Under the pieces are notes generated by a model. The model was not told the origin of the DNA. It made no database searches and worked only from the letters and a program-made list of their open reading frames with translations. The position numbers and the translations under genes are program-made. From positions 1 to 5,574 of the forward strand of contig QNAO01000072.1 in assembly GCA_003641785.1 (NCBI GenBank): DNA of 5,574 nt. The letters run 5' to 3'. Position 1 is the first letter of the stretch. Each line of letters starts with the position of its first letter. Origin of the DNA: Thermotogae bacterium. GTDB taxonomy: Bacteria; Thermotogota; Thermotogae; Thermotogales; DSM-5069. This document shows positions 5,420-5,574 of this stretch, one piece after another.

Positions 5420-5574
5420 CATTCGATTCCAACTTCCATTCTGACAAATCTGGTTACTCTTACGTTTTCCCTGACTTTCGATACAAAATCTTCTATCAGA
5501 TCTTTCACTGTTTTTGCCTCATCAAAAATATACTTCTGCTCGTACAGACACGTGTCTTGATAGAATTTTTCGAG
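5419..5574 (-). CDS. tsf: Elongation factor Ts, C-terminal part (cut by window edge)
   Basis: Only the last 51 residues plus the TGA stop (5421-5419) are in the window; the gene continues beyond the right edge. It is too truncated to have a start here. Seen: LEKFYQDTCLYEQKYIF (residues 1-17 of the fragment), DEAKTVKDLI (18-27), and RENVRVTRFVRMEVGIE at the end. This order, a KFY...LxxQ(K/P)(F/Y) segment, a (K)TVxxL helix and a final V-x-R-F-x-R-x-E-x-G strand, is the C-terminus of short EF-Ts proteins such as those of Thermus and Thermotoga. EF-Ts exchanges GDP for GTP on EF-Tu during translation elongation. It ends at the family's normal place, without the extra C-terminal module of the E. 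coli protein. A terminator candidate overlaps the stop; the partner gene rpsB would be expected upstream, outside the window. Confidence 0.93.
   Translation of the reverse strand, partial: LEKFYQDTCLYEQKYIFDEAKTVKDLIEDFVSKVRENVRVTRFVRMEVGIE

Overview
The window looks like a piece of a thermophilic bacterial chromosome, most likely from the Thermotogota (Thermotoga/Pseudothermotoga type). The pointers are the character of the EF-Ts C-terminus and thymidylate kinase, a NurA-like nuclease in a bacterium, strong AGGAG-type ribosome binding sites, frequent GTG/TTG starts and tight 4-nt gene overlaps. This placement comes from protein character recalled by eye, not from a search.

Left edge (1-396, + strand): the 3' end of an IS200/IS605-type tnpB gene, cut by the window edge. 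The DRDLNAA motif is present, but the first zinc knuckle has lost its cysteines, so the copy looks decayed. Its reading frame runs on past the usual TnpB tail and overlaps the acyP start by 4 nt.

Centre (393-3951, + strand): five co-oriented genes, namely acylphosphatase (acyP), thymidylate kinase (tmk), an ABC-2 type membrane permease without an ATPase in view, a YfcE-family metallophosphodiesterase, and a NurA-like nuclease. From tmk onward they are packed as one transcription unit (4-nt overlap, 10-nt gap, 4-nt overlap). A possible promoter lies between acyP and tmk. The mixture (acyl-phosphate hydrolysis, dTTP synthesis, membrane export, phosphodiester hydrolysis, DNA nuclease) does not form one obvious pathway. 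tmk and the nuclease share a loose DNA-metabolism theme.

Right part (4023-5574, - strand): an ArsB/OCA2-like ion transporter converges on the operon, with a 71-nt gap that holds two inverted repeats. Upstream of it is the C-terminal end of elongation factor Ts (tsf), followed by a plausible intrinsic terminator and a promoter for the transporter. No rRNA, tRNA or CRISPR array was seen. No stretch over 300 bases lacks a gene. I see no convincing wholly new system. The most interesting items are the TnpB remnant with possible omega-RNA-like hairpins, the NurA-like gene without HerA, and several departures from family motifs.
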